Source: Altica lythri (Eukaryota > Arthropoda > Insecta > Coleoptera > Chrysomelidae). Taken from it: a stretch of 64,000 nucleotides of DNA. The stretch is taken from positions 39,919,574-39,983,573 of the forward strand of contig OZ034804.1 in assembly GCA_964028335.1 (NCBI GenBank). The letters run 5' to 3'. The notes under the pieces were generated by a model. The model was not told where the DNA came from. It was given only the letters and a program-made list of their open reading frames with translations, and ran no database searches. Made by a program: the position numbers and the translations under genes. Of this stretch, positions 11,710 to 21,732 are shown piece by piece (positions within the stretch are counted from its first letter, which is position 1; the number at the start of each line of letters is the position of its first letter).

Positions 11710-13340
11710 AATAATTTTTAAATTTTCTGGTATTATAAGTTTTAAAATTAGTTGTATGTATCTACATTTTTGCTCTTTTCCCTAAATAAAAGTTATTGAA
11801 TTTATAATGTTTGCTTAAGTGTTGAAATTAGCAGATATGTAGTACTATGCTAGATAATATTTGTGATAAAAACTTTAATGATTTCAGCACATACTACGTA
11901 ATATTTGTAATAATAAACAGAAGAAAAAATGTGTAGGTGATTATCGCAAAAACTAGTACCTTTTAACGCTAATGATAAGTAGGGCACCAAGTACAAATTG
12001 CACACAGAAACTTAAAACCTCAGATTGCTGTCGTTTATTAAAATAAAAATAAAATCAATAGTAAGACATATAGTTACTTCGCAAGAAAAAAATACTATTA
12101 ACATTCGCTCTTCTCTGAATTAGGTTGTTCACCTGTTAAAGTAGCTAAAAGCCAGAGGTACCTTGTTCCTGAAGTAGTCAAATGTGATTCTTTCGATCGA
12201 TTTAAGCTACAATTTCGATACCTAGTAATAAAGATAAACATTGAAATTTCCATTTAAAGGGGAACTTTAGTTTGCCAGTTATTAAAGTAAACTCGGGTTG
12301 CGGTAAACTTTTGACCTTATCGACAAATCTGAATTAACCCTTTGAGAAAAAGGATCAAATTAGCAAAATTTGAAATTAATAAAATAATCATTGGGTAGAT
12401 GTTTAGCAAGAGTTAAAACCATCGTTGAATTAAAATTGTTCCATTTAAGAACACGTGTTAAACCTGGTAATAAAATAAAATAACCAAACGTGATCCGATT
12501 TTGGTTTAATATCTTCATTAGGAATTTAAATTAAAATGTTAGATTCTAATTAATATCAACTCTTAATTTTTCAAATAACAAAAGTATTCTCCTACTTTAC
12601 GACCAGCCTAATCGTGTAGAAGATCTGCGGCTAAAATTTAATCTTAAATAAAATGTCTTTCGCAAATTAAACTTATTGCAAGGCTTTGAACAATGAAGCT
12701 AGTAAATAGTTTTAAAAATTTTTTGTGTATTTTTTATTTTCTGTTTTTTTAGATAATTATTCATCCATTTTGATTGCCGAAAGCTCCGAAATTTAACTTT
12801 AAGTAGGTAGATGTATTTTTTGGCTATATTCAATAAACTAAGGTATTACCAGATACAAGAATGATTTAAGATAGTTTATTAAAATCTCCAGTAGCAGTTA
12901 TCGCGCCAATTTATTTTTCAACAATAGAGTTCCCGATTTCAAACCAAGTGTACTTAAACAATATACTTAGTTTTTGTATTTTTTTATCTTAATAAAAATA
13001 TTAGTTCACCGCGCACAACACTTTTTTTAAAATGATTAATACATACTTGAAACTTTGTGTATAGCTTTCTATTCACGAGTCCAACAAAGTTTAAAATTAT
13101 CTAAATTTAAAACTGCTGCTTTTTCGAGCTAGAAATAAACGTAATATTTAAGCTGTCGGACAGCAAAAACGCAGCAATAAATTTGTCGGACAATGTGAGC
13201 ATTTGATTTAATACTTAATTATAAACAAATTGTGTAAAAATGAATTAATTATATATATTAAAAAACGTAACCTCGAACATGCGAAATTTACCAGGTTACG
13301 TTTTTTAAATGATCCGATTTACAGTAGAGAAAATCATTTT
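11710..13340. other. No gene seen; one hairpin
   Basis: AT-rich. At 13259-13307 a 14-bp inverted repeat (AAAAAACGTAACCT / AGGTTACGTTTTTT) flanks a 21-nt loop just upstream of the mariner remnant. Nothing else is recognised. Confidence 0.45.
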
Positions 13341-13344
13341 TCAT

Positions 13345-13705
13345 CAAGACTATGTAGATATACGTGTTCACAGAAGTTTGTTGACGATGGCTAAACTGAT
13401 CAAATTAAAGTACGAATTGCTTGAACACCCACCGTGTTGGCTCCCTTCGACTATTACTTTTTCAGAAAATTGAAATACTGCCTTCTTGGAAAGCGTTTTT
13501 CGTTGAATGAAGAAGCTATTGCAGCCGTAAAACAATATTTTGCAGACCTTTTGGACAATCCTTACAGAGATGATATAATATATAATATACTGGTGGTACA
13601 TTGGAATAAGTATGTTTGGGAGAAAGAAGATTATATTGAATAAAAAAAAATATTTAAAAATACACATTCTATCATTTTTTCTTTCAAACTTTCTAACCGA
13701 CCTGT
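13345..13705 (+). pseudogene. mariner transposase C-terminal remnant
   Basis: The frame 13434-13643 begins FDYYFFRKLKYCLLGKRFS and continues EEAIAAVKQYFADL, the typical end of a mariner transposase (D-Y-F-P-KLK..L.GKRF....EAV.AV..YF), then a stop. Upstream in another frame is MAKLIKLKYELLEHPP, the block that precedes it in intact mariners, so a frameshift separates them. The N-terminal two thirds, including the first two catalytic Asp residues, are absent. Confidence 0.7.
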
Positions 13706-13727
13706 AATATGCCCTAAATATAAATAA

Positions 13728-13775
<48 letters not shown>

Positions 13776-13870
13776 AACAAAGTGCCAAGAAAATGCGTAT
13801 TAATATAAACAAAAGGGGAAAATTATTGGGCATGTACGCAAAAAGGATCAATAAGGCCACGAGTAGGAAT

Positions 13871-13927
13871 GGTAACCGCAGACATGCATGTTTCTGGCTC
13901 ATTAGCCGTCATCAGTGCGGCATAACC
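13871..13927 (-). ncRNA. Type I hammerhead ribozyme (locus B, copy 1)
   Basis: Minus-strand copy with intact CTGATGA and GAAA cores, GCCGCA/TGCGGT stem I and GTC cleavage triplet; cleavage is predicted after the base at 13881. Confidence 0.85.
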
Positions 13928-14066
13928 AAGTAGGGTATTGCACTTGGCTAGCAAAAGTGTTGGGTACTTGGGAGCAAAGGATGTTGGGGAAACATGTGTA
14001 AAGAAACATAAAAACACAAAAACAACGAAAGCTCACACAGGAGTCCTATCGCCATTTTGTGCTTTC

Positions 14067-14123
14067 GGTTATGCCGCACTGATGACGGCTAATGAGCCAG
14101 AAACATGCATGTCTGCGGTTACC
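14067..14123 (+). ncRNA. Type I hammerhead ribozyme (locus B, copy 2)
   Basis: Plus-strand copy with intact core and stems. Predicted cleavage after C14113; with the next copy it would release a 392-nt RNA. Confidence 0.87.
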
Positions 14124-14458
14124 ATTCCTACTCGTGGCCTTATTGATCCTTTTTGCGTACATGCCCAATAATTTTCCCCTTTTGTTTATATTAATACGCA
14201 TTTTCTTGGCACTTTGTTTATTTCATATCCTGGGCTTAGAACGACTCAAACACAATGAGTTCGTTTCGCCAACGTTGCGACGCTAGTTGCTAGCCGAAAA
14301 CCCATTGGCACAGCTGGCCGAAAGCACAAAATGGCGATAGGACTCCTGTGTGAGCTTTCGTTGTTTTTGTGTTTTTATGTTTCTTTACACATGTTTCCCC
14401 AACATCCTTTGCTCCCAAGTACCCAACACTTTTGCTAGCCAAGTGCAATACCCTACTT

Positions 14459-14515
14459 GGTTATGCCGCACTGATGACGGCTAATGAGCCAGAAACATGC
14501 ATGTCTGCGGTTACC
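14459..14515 (+). ncRNA. Type I hammerhead ribozyme (locus B, copy 3)
   Basis: Plus-strand copy with intact core and stems. Predicted cleavage after C14505. Confidence 0.87.
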
Positions 14516-14573
14516 ATTCCTACTCGTGCCTTATTGATCCTTTTTGCGTACATGCCCAATAATTTTCCCCTTT

Positions 14574-14575
<2 letters not shown>

Positions 14576-14641
<66 letters not shown>
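14576..14641. repeat. (TA)n microsatellite, about 66 bp
   Basis: Pure (TA)n that closes hammerhead locus B. It lies about 40 bp from the Penelope-like copy. Confidence 0.95.
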
Positions 14642-14643
<2 letters not shown>

Positions 14644-14761
14644 AAAGCAGGAGTAGTAAACGGGTCACTAGTAAATAATAAACTTCGTTGATAACTATTA
14701 GGGAAGACCCGGGACTGAGGAAGCAATGAAAGTCAGATGCTTCAAAGTGAGTGCTTTTTAT

Positions 14762-14807
14762 TTACGTCGAGCTTTCGCCTATCGGTTATAAGCTTCTTCA
14801 GGACTAA
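14762..14807 (-). ncRNA. Hammerhead ribozyme of Penelope-like copy A
   Basis: On the minus strand: TTAGTC, core CTGAAGA, stem II GCTTAT/ATAGGC with loop AACCG, core GAAA, minimal palindromic stem III AGCT, cleavage base C, then GAC-G-TAA pairing back to TTAGTC. Penelope-like elements are known to carry such hammerheads with very short stem III, which may act as dimers. It lies in the 3' noncoding part. Confidence 0.75.
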
Positions 14808-15430
14808 CTACAATGGAATAACATTCTTTACATTAGATGTTAAATACAAGAACAATCATCTTACCGAAATAGTAGCACGTGGCTCAGTGGTAAAAACTCA
14901 GAACAAGATTGAAACATTTGTGTTCAGGTAAGATCACTAGACCTGAGATGTTAACCATCTTACACTAATAAAACTCTCTTAAGTCAATTTGATTCGAAAT
15001 AAAATAAATTCGATGTTGAATCTTAATTTAATAATGAAAATTCCGTTGGAACTATACTTCGAAAAACGTTGTGGCAAACAGTAACTCAACTGTCACTTGT
15101 TGAGTTGACATCCGTCACCTCGTCTTCCGGTTAGTTCGGAGCGCGGGAAAATTTAAATTAGAATTTCTGATTCAAATCAACCTAACTGTTTTATTTACAG
15201 GTAAAGGGCTATCGTTGCTCGAATGCCAATATACAAATTGGAATAGAATCATTTTAAAAAGTGTAATTAAAATTAAAAATTAAAAACAGGATTAAATTAG
15301 AATTGTAAATATCTTTAAATAATATTAATTATTTTGTTTAATTTGGTTTCTAAAAGACACAAAGATAGACATTTGATGTTTTTGAATAAAGTAAAAAAGA
15401 GGGAGGGAAAATTAAAATGAATTAAAACGT

Positions 15431-16132
15431 TTACAAAGGATTGTCGCTTACGTAGGACTGTGGTAGTTTTTTACGTTTAGTGAAATTTTGTTTTAGTAAA
15501 AACGTATATATTGAACTCAAATTTTCTATATCTTTTTTATGGTTTACGGCGTTAGCACAATTATTAATATAACACATTTCTAGTATTTTTCGTTGGTAAT
15601 CTTTGTCAGACTTATCTAAGATTACGACCTCATCGTAAAGGACTTTATGTTTGGTCTCATTTACATGGATACTGAGACTGGTAGCTGTGGGTTTGCGATT
15701 ACAATCGCTTTTGTGAAGATTTATCCTTTTACTGAGTCTTTGGCCAGTTTGACCTATATATAATTGGCCACATTCACACGGTAAACCATAAATTACATTA
15801 CAGCACTTTGTTATTGGAGTGCGATCTTTGAGATTTGAATAAAATAAATTAAGTTTTTTATTGTTATAACTAGCTATTTTAACGTTGAAACTACTAAACA
15901 GTCTCGTAAGAGGCTTCGTTAAATTATGGATATAAGGTAAAGTACCATATTTAATATTAATGTCTAAGTTTATGTTCTTTTGATTGTTAACATTATTCAC
16001 TTCATTGTTAGAATATAACAATTTGTTCAACAATTTTTTTGGATAACTATTGCTAATTAAGATGTCAAATAGTAATTTTAAGTTCTTATCTCTAAATGTT
16101 GGATGTGAGATGTTTATTATTCTATTCTTCAT
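15431..16132 (-). pseudogene. Penelope-like RT C-terminus plus GIY-YIG endonuclease (copy A)
   Basis: The 233-codon frame is identical in sequence to the last 233 residues of the frame in copy B and ends at the same stop. It contains the GIY-YIG nuclease region of Penelope-like elements: cysteine-rich lead CECG, then LYIGQTGQRLSKRINLHKSD with the YIG triplet, Arg and His, and a later Glu in RKILEMCYI. The upstream part of the frame, with the RT thumb motif WYRK..NSGRY, is cut off by the inserted LINE. The RT palm is absent, so the copy is a 5'-truncated, dead fragment. Confidence 0.85.
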
Positions 16133-16167
16133 TCCTATGACAGTATTAATTTTCTGTTTGAGGGGGT

Positions 16168-16379
16168 CTAATCTAATCTAATCTAAACAACCTGGCATGG
16201 TCTCTCCTGTGGAGCCCCATGTTTGAGCACTGCTTCCTATGGGAATATTGTGACCAGGTTCGGCACCAAGAGTCCTTACATGCACCCGATGCGTGCAGGA
16301 CTCTAGTTTGTTCAGCTGAAAATCAGCGTCACGCTGATCTTCAGGTAGGCTAGAATCCAGGTATCCGAAATTCCTTGAG
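16168..16379 (-). other. LINE 3' UTR with (TTAGA)n tail
   Basis: Noncoding 3' end between the ORF2 stop and the target-site duplication. The last 20 bp are direct TTAGA repeats, a template-slippage tail of the kind seen in this LINE group instead of poly(A). Confidence 0.7.
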
Positions 16380-19300
16380 CTACTGCTGCCACAGAGCAGT
16401 TCCCTTGATAAGAGACTTGAGTCCTGTGACTAGCTCCTCAAGGTGGTGATAGGATTCAGGATTCGTGTCACCGAAGATGAGGAACCGTTTATAGTCCAAG
16501 GCCTCACACTCGAATAGAATGTGAGTTGCCGTCTCATCTTCCATGGCGCACAGTCGGCACGAGGTGGGTTCCTGTGTCAGAATCCCCATCCTGCGAAGGT
16601 GTAGTCTGAATGGTCCATGCCCAGTAAGCAGGCCCACTAGTACTCTTATCTGACTCCTACCAAGATTCAGTATGTCAAACGTCAGTTTTTTGAAGTAGCC
16701 TTTGAGCATCAGCTTCGAGTGCCTCAGCCCTGCAGTGTTACCCCAGTGCTTGGTTGACTCTTCCCAGACCCAGTCCCTGACTTTGGTCCTTACCCAGGCT
16801 CTAGGCAGTCCCAATACCGGTTCTGGACCAGTGAATCGTGTGTCCGCTCCCTTCTTGGCCAGAAGGTCCGCGGTTTCATTACCTTCAAAACCTTTGTGCC
16901 CTGGTATCCACTCCAAGAAAACACTGTTTTGTCTAGCCAGTTCATTGAGGTTTTGTATGCATTCCCAGATCAGCTTGGAACTAACCCGGAATTGTTTTAA
17001 GGCCAGCAGTGCAGCCTGGCTGTCTGAGAAGAAAGTTATCCTCTCCCCTTTCCAGCCACGGCCTCGGGCGTGGTCGGCAGCCTTTAGTAAGGCGTATACC
17101 TCTGCCTGGTACACGGTTGACTCCGTTCCCAAGCTAAAGTGCTGCCTAAGGTTGCGTGGACCACAGATCCCTGCACCGGTTCCTTCTGAAGTGCGAGATC
17201 CGTCAGTAAAGTACTTGATCCCTGCATCTTCGAAAATTCTTTGAGAGCCGTCCCCAGTCCACTCGGCTCTGTCTCTCAGTCGGACTTGGTATCGACTCTC
17301 AAAGTTGTAACAGGGGATCAACTGGTCAGATGGCAAGCCTGTCAACAGGACCTGACAATCTCCAGTGAACAGTGTGCGATGACGATGCAATCCATCACCA
17401 TCACACCCGTTGACTTTCAGCCTGTGCGCTCCCGACATCGCCTCCCCTTTGATGAAAACACTGAGGGGTGGCAAGCCCAGGATAACTCCCAGTGCCGCTG
17501 TAGGGGCTGTCCTCATGGCCCCAGAGATCTGCAGGCAAGCAAGCCTCTGAAGCGAGTCCAGCTTCCTCTGAACAGTTGATTGCTCAACCTTTTTCCACCA
17601 TACGCATGATCCGTAGGAGACCATGGGTCTGACAACCGCCAGGTATATCCATCGGACGACCTTGGGTGAGAGTCCCCACGTCTTCCCCACAGATCGCCTA
17701 AGCATGTTTAAAACACGCTTAGACTTGTCTATAGTGTATTCTAAATGCCGATTCCAGGTAAGTCTCTTGTCCAGATGGACGCCTAGGAACTTTACCTCCT
17801 CGGCAATTGTTATTCTTTCACCGAAGATTCTGGGTGGCGTTAAGCCCGCCAGCTTATACCTACGTGTGAAAGGTACGACTACCGTTTTGGCAGGGTTGAC
17901 TGTGAGATGTCGACTCCTGCACCAGCGTTCTACCCTTGACAGAGCTCCGTTGAGCAGTTCCGTCATAGTGGTCACACAAAAGCCTCGGACTAAGATGACG
18001 AAATCGTCAGCATAGGCTTGGGCATGTATTCCCGACTCATTGAGCTCCCGGAGTAGAGGGTCAGACGCCAGGTTCCACAACCGAGGGGAGATGACTCCCC
18101 CCTGTGGGCAGCCCCTAGTGGCCAACACCTCCCTCGAGACGCCAAACAGGTCGGCAGTGATAAGTCGCCCTCTCAGAAAGGTCTCAATCCACCCAGTGGT
18201 GGCAGAGTCTAGCCCTTTGAGGGAACCGACTATGGCATCGATAGAAGTGTTATCAAAGGCACCCTGGACATCTAGAAAGACGGCCAGAGCCACTTCTTTT
18301 CGGTCCAGCGCTGATTCTTTTTTGTCAACCAAGACGCGCAGCGCGGTTTCTGTGGATTTCCCTGGCTGATAGGCGTAGTGGTGCCGATGAAGTGGGGACC
18401 TGACAAGCAGTTCCTCGTTCACGCGGCGATCCACCAGCCTTTCCAGGGTCTTCACAATGAAGGAAGAGAGACTAATGGGTCGATACGCCTTAGGTTGGTC
18501 GAAGTTTTTTCGACCAGCCTTAGGTATAAAGACGACTCGCACCTTCCTCCAAGTGTACGGAATGTACCTGTAGGCCAGACTTGATCTAAACAGTCTGCAC
18601 AGTGTTGGTATCAGGAGATCCAACCCATTCTGCAGAAAAGCTGCATAGACTCCGTCTGGACCAGGTGATTTAAAAGAGGAGAAGCTGCCTACGGCCCACC
18701 GTATTCTGTCCGCCGTGACGACAGCCTTGGCCACCTCCCAGTCCCCTCTGTCCGGTCTTCTGGCATGAAGTTCCGGAGTTGGGTCGGGAGGCCAGCCATC
18801 GGCCACGTCTAAGCAGCCAGGAAAGTGAGTTTTCAGCAACAATTCGATTGTTTCCTCTCCTGTTTTGGTATACGTACCATCCGGCTTAAGCAAGTTGCCC
18901 ACCTTCATGGTTACGTCTTTGGAAAGAGCTTTCTGAAGTCTGGCACCTGCATTGACATCCTCGATATCAGCGCAGTACCTCCTCCAAGATTCCCTCTTCG
19001 ACTTCCGAAGTTCTCTGTTATAGGCCGTAAGGGCTGTGTGGTAGGATTCCCAACAAAAATCACCACCACCGTCCCTCCTAGCTCTGTTCCAGAGTCTTCG
19101 CGTTTCTCTACGAAGCCGTTCTAGCCGCCTATTCCACCAGGGAGGTTGCTGAGAACTGGCCTTCTGGGTGAGAGGACAGCTCACATCGTAAGCTAAGAGT
19201 AAGGCATCTTGCAACCGCTGAGCCTCCTCATCTAAGTCCTCTGGTTTTCTGGGATTCACACTCCGGTCACCAAGGGCACTGCCTAGTTCCTCTCGAAAGA

Positions 19301-20024
19301 GTTCCCAGTCCGTGCGCCTCGGGTTCCTGAAGTAGTGTGGCTCCCGGCAATCTTCAAGGAAGTCGTAAAGGATATATCTATGATCAGACATAGACGCCTC
19401 TTCCGACACCCTCCAGTTACCCACCCTTCTTAACAATTGGTGGGATACAGCTGTGATATCCAGCACCTCCCGCCTGTTACGCGTGACAAAGGTGGGTTCG
19501 GAGCCCTGATTTAGTGTAACTAGGTTGAACAGAGATAAGAATTCAAGTAAAGACTCACCTCTGGCGTTGATGTTGCTGCTGCCCCAGGTTGTGTGGTGGG
19601 CGTTGGCGTCCATCCCGATGAGGATGCCCCGTTGTCCACCTCCAAACTGTACCAGCAGCCTCTCCAGCTCCGGTGTCGGTATTTCCGGGGAGTCGTATGG
19701 TAGGTAGCATGACGCGATGATGATGTTCTTGCTGCCACCTACCTCTTTTGTGTTGACCTCCACCGTTGTTAGGTCACAGCTAGTGTGGTCCCACAACGGC
19801 ATCAGCTCTACACCACTTCTCACAAAGATACAGGTTCTGGGTTTGTCAGCGGATCTGTCGTAAATGACAGTTCCGTGCGCCCCACTGAGTCCGGCCACTC
19901 TGCCATGAACCACCCAGGGCTCCTGGATGAGGGCCACCTCGACCTGTCCTTGTAGAAGCGTTTTAGTAAGGGCGGCTGACGCCGCCTTACTGTGGTGGAG
20001 GTTGACCTGGATGATCCCCCCCAT
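16380..20024 (-). CDS. LINE ORF2: endonuclease, reverse transcriptase, RNase H
   Basis: Intact 1214-residue polyprotein starting at ATG 20024. The APE-like endonuclease occupies about residues 1-225: N8, LIQEPW with E35, GMDAN with D139, LDI near 190, SDH 213-215. Reverse transcriptase spans about 440-760: SPGPDG 453-458, YRPISL, FLDVQGAFD, GCPQGG 638-643 and the catalytic YADD 671-674. RNase H covers about 935-1060, with D941 (TDGS), E975 (AEVYAL), D1001 (SDSQ), H1043 and D1053 (NETAD). A CX2CX8HX4C knuckle lies at 1156-1173. Every catalytic residue I looked for is present. It nicks target DNA and primes reverse transcription there. It overlaps ORF1 by 38 bp in another frame, suggesting coupled or reinitiated translation. 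Confidence 0.93.
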   Translation of the reverse strand: MGGIIQVNLHHSKAASAALTKTLLQGQVEVALIQEPWVVHGRVAGLSGAHGTVIYDRSADKPRTCIFVRSGVELMPLWDHTSCDLTTVEVNTKEVGGSKNIIIASCYLPYDSPEIPTPELERLLVQFGGGQRGILIGMDANAHHTTWGSSNINARGESLLEFLSLFNLVTLNQGSEPTFVTRNRREVLDITAVSHQLLRRVGNWRVSEEASMSDHRYILYDFLEDCREPHYFRNPRRTDWELFREELGSALGDRSVNPRKPEDLDEEAQRLQDALLLAYDVSCPLTQKASSQQPPWWNRRLERLRRETRRLWNRARRDGGGDFCWESYHTALTAYNRELRKSKRESWRRYCADIEDVNAGARLQKALSKDVTMKVGNLLKPDGTYTKTGEETIELLLKTHFPGCLDVADGWPPDPTPELHARRPDRGDWEVAKAVVTADRIRWAVGSFSSFKSPGPDGVYAAFLQNGLDLLIPTLCRLFRSSLAYRYIPYTWRKVRVVFIPKAGRKNFDQPKAYRPISLSSFIVKTLERLVDRRVNEELLVRSPLHRHHYAYQPGKSTETALRVLVDKKESALDRKEVALAVFLDVQGAFDNTSIDAIVGSLKGLDSATTGWIETFLRGRLITADLFGVSREVLATRGCPQGGVISPRLWNLASDPLLRELNESGIHAQAYADDFVILVRGFCVTTMTELLNGALSRVERWCRSRHLTVNPAKTVVVPFTRRYKLAGLTPPRIFGERITIAEEVKFLGVHLDKRLTWNRHLEYTIDKSKRVLNMLRRSVGKTWGLSPKVVRWIYLAVVRPMVSYGSCVWWKKVEQSTVQRKLDSLQRLACLQISGAMRTAPTAALGVILGLPPLSVFIKGEAMSGAHRLKVNGCDGDGLHRHRTLFTGDCQVLLTGLPSDQLIPCYNFESRYQVRLRDRAEWTGDGSQRIFEDAGIKYFTDGSRTSEGTGAGICGPRNLRQHFSLGTESTVYQAEVYALLKAADHARGRGWKGERITFFSDSQAALLALKQFRVSSKLIWECIQNLNELARQNSVFLEWIPGHKGFEGNETADLLAKKGADTRFTGPEPVLGLPRAWVRTKVRDWVWEESTKHWGNTAGLRHSKLMLKGYFKKLTFDILNLGRSQIRVLVGLLTGHGPFRLHLRRMGILTQEPTSCRLCAMEDETATHILFECEALDYKRFLIFGDTNPESYHHLEELVTGLKSLIKGTALWQQ

Positions 20025-21279
20025 TTTTAGGCCTTTTAACAGCCTTCTCCAGACTCGTGATGCGCACTTCGTCGAAAGCTAGGAAGATTCTCATCCTCCT
20101 AGCCTCCAGTGCCCTCATCGAGTCATGGTTGACCCTGAAGATGATGGATTTCGTCTTGCGACTCTTTTCATCATCCCCAACCCTCACCGCGTTGACAAAA
20201 TGCCAACTTGAGGTATCGAGATCCCCGTTCTGCCTTGCCACTGCGGACAGAATGGCGTCCGGGGTTCTCTCGCTCATCACAGCCGGGACGGAAAAGAGGA
20301 TTCTCCCGCCTCTTGGAAGTTCCTTGGCCGACCTTACGATCAGCCTAGTTCCTTCCAAAGGGGGAAGACCATCCACCGTTTTCTTGAGCCACTCAACGGT
20401 GTCCTGGCCAGTGCAATAGAGCATCAAAGCTCCATCCTCAAGCCGGACCCCCCTGAAGTGGCTCTGGGCTGTCATTCTTTCCAGCAAGGCTTCCTGAGTC
20501 TGCAGGAACTGCTCCTCACTCAGCCGTTGCTGGGGGTAGTCTACAGGGGTGACCGCCATCTTAATGGCCGTAATGACCCCGCTGTATGTGGGTTTCTGCG
20601 GGTCAGCCTTAGATCTCTTCTGTGGCTGCCTGTCGGAGTCTGGGGTGTCGCCATCCATCCTGTCCCTTTTTAGGCCGGATGGACCCGGCGTCCCCCCTGA
20701 GGTTGTAGTTTTAACCGCCGAGGGCGTCTCCAACCTCTCCTTCTGTCTCTTTCTCCGCTCAGCACCACTGGGCTTGCGCCTGTGTGCTGCAGCGGGTTGA
20801 CCAGGTTTTCCAGGGTCCATCAATTTTGACAGAGTCCCCTCCTTGCCTGGTAAAGCCGGAGTTGCAGCCTTGGGGGATCCAGCCGTCAGTGATTTCTCAC
20901 CGTCCGGCAAGCTCCCCTTGGCAGCTTCCAGCTTTGCCTTCCTTCTGCGCAGTTTCGCTGCTCCAGAAGGCCTTTTCCTTTTAGCCTTCAGGCACAGGTT
21001 CCCAACGGCGACGTCGAGCCCTGCGACCTGTTGGCCTATCCCCTCGCTAGATTCAGCGGATGCTGACTCTTTTTTTGGGGATGTAGCTTCCTCCGTTTCC
21101 ATCAGAAGCTGGTCCTCAGCGGAGCTGGTCACCTCCAGATAAGGCAGCCTAAACTCTGCTGTTGATGGTTTTTCTGCATCAGAGTCCATCTCCGAAGAGA
21201 CGGCCTCCTCCGTAGGTGGATTGTTTATTATTTTTTCTGTGTAATCCATAAGAATCCCACGAGTACCGGGTGTAAACAT
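19987..21279 (-). CDS. LINE ORF1 (putative RNA-binding protein)
   Basis: The frame is open from 21369, but upstream of 21279 there is no ATG in frame, so I choose ATG 21279 (MFTPGTRG), about 430 residues; ATG 21249 is an alternative. The first half is low-complexity and basic (KAKRKRPSGAAKLRRRKAK and similar stretches). The second half is a folded-looking domain from about PVDYPQQRLSEEQFL to RMRIFLAFDEVRI that I associate with the DUF4780-type ORF1 region of insect LINEs. I see no CCHC knuckle. It presumably coats the element RNA. LINE 2 has a related ORF1 at 61410-62222. Confidence 0.8.
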   Translation of the reverse strand: MFTPGTRGILMDYTEKIINNPPTEEAVSSEMDSDAEKPSTAEFRLPYLEVTSSAEDQLLMETEEATSPKKESASAESSEGIGQQVAGLDVAVGNLCLKAKRKRPSGAAKLRRRKAKLEAAKGSLPDGEKSLTAGSPKAATPALPGKEGTLSKLMDPGKPGQPAAAHRRKPSGAERRKRQKERLETPSAVKTTTSGGTPGPSGLKRDRMDGDTPDSDRQPQKRSKADPQKPTYSGVITAIKMAVTPVDYPQQRLSEEQFLQTQEALLERMTAQSHFRGVRLEDGALMLYCTGQDTVEWLKKTVDGLPPLEGTRLIVRSAKELPRGGRILFSVPAVMSERTPDAILSAVARQNGDLDTSSWHFVNAVRVGDDEKSRKTKSIIFRVNHDSMRALEARRMRIFLAFDEVRITSLEKAVKRPKNGGDHPGQPPPQ

Positions 21280-21369
21280 TCCACCTTCCCAGTGACCCGT
21301 GTAGGAAGGTAAGGGATAGATACAATGGGGTGCTCCCTGGTGCCCCAAGGGGATCGTTCGCGGCTGCAC

Positions 21370-21624
21370 ATTAGACCCTGCAACCTAAGCCCTCAGCACG
21401 ATACCTTCCACCTTAGCTTGGGTCGTTAGCCACTGGCCTGTGACCAGGACGAATGAAACCCGATCCCGAAGGACCGAGCCTGCTTTACTCTCCTTAGCCA
21501 GCCTGTTGCCAGGCCGTTACCTGGGTTCTCCACATGGAGGCGAGAGTAGCATTGAGGAGCAAAGATTCCCGACCACACCAGCATGAAGCTGGTGAGCTGA
21601 GACTTTACTCCCCCTGTGAACCCC
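21370..21624 (-). promoter_or_regulatory. LINE 5' UTR region
   Basis: G+C-richer noncoding DNA between the 5' insertion boundary and ORF1. An internal promoter is expected for this class but I cannot point to its elements. Possible ribozyme structure was not resolved by eye. Confidence 0.4.
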
Positions 21625-21636
21625 GTTTGAGGGGGT

Positions 21637-21718
21637 GATAAGAGTTAAAAGGAATGTATCTTCCTGAATTCGTGCCTTTACGGTACCAATCCAGACAGAT
21701 TACATTATTCTCTGTTCT
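21637..21718 (-). mobile_element. Penelope-like copy A, 5' remainder
   Basis: Continuation of copy A beyond the LINE. It is the inverted match of 21733-21814 (one difference seen near 21675) and ends at 21718, leaving a 14-bp centre before copy B. On the minus strand it encodes the start of the shared frame around CLDWYRK. Confidence 0.85.
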
Positions 21719-21732
21719 ATACCAGGGTGGTT

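Larger units (their letters stand above)
13730..14642. mobile_element. Hammerhead repeat (retrozyme-like), locus B, three units
   Basis: (TA)n, one unit on the minus strand (ribozyme 13871-13927), then two on the plus strand (14067-14123 and 14459-14515), then (TA)n. The plus copies are 392 bp apart, giving the monomer length. The inverted junction at 14066/14067 falls exactly where ribozyme stem I begins, joined to an internal point of the minus unit ('ccattttgtgctttc'). Unit landmarks include 'cctgggcttagaacgactca', 'aaaatggcgataggactcct' and 'cccaagtacccaacactttt'. No coding capacity is seen. Confidence 0.75.
14683..16167 (-). mobile_element. Penelope-like element, copy A (3' part), split by a LINE
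   Basis: Minus-strand copy whose 3' end is at about 14683 and whose 5' remainder lies beyond the LINE at 21637-21718. It is the near-identical inverted partner of copy B (21733-23307). Differences seen include a 3-bp indel near 15106 and single changes just after the stop codon and near 21675. The LINE is bounded by GTTTGAGGGGGT (16156-16167 and 21625-21636), a 12-bp target-site duplication. Confidence 0.85.
16168..21624 (-). mobile_element. Complete non-LTR retrotransposon (LOA/R1/I group)
   Basis: A 5457-bp minus-strand LINE with both ORFs intact, a 5' UTR of about 345 bp to the likely ORF1 ATG (about 255 bp to the upstream open frame), a 212-bp 3' UTR and a short 3' tail of TTAGA repeats (16168-16187). 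A 12-bp target-site duplication flanks it. The combination of APE-type endonuclease, RT, RNase H and C-terminal zinc knuckle in ORF2 fits the LOA or I clades of the R1/I/Jockey group. The G+C-richer composition contrasts with the AT-rich surroundings. It looks recent and possibly still competent. Confidence 0.85.

Noticed and set aside
13823..14656. Repeated frames containing GYAALMTANEPETCMSAVTI at several loci
   Set aside because: The peptide is a translation of the hammerhead ribozyme. Conservation is at DNA/RNA level, occurs on both strands and frames, and the frame ends run into (TA)n.
16702..17244. Plus-strand frames of 60-180 codons between 16.7 and 21.1 kb
   Set aside because: Shadows of the G+C-richer LINE ORFs on the minus strand, with no independent similarity.
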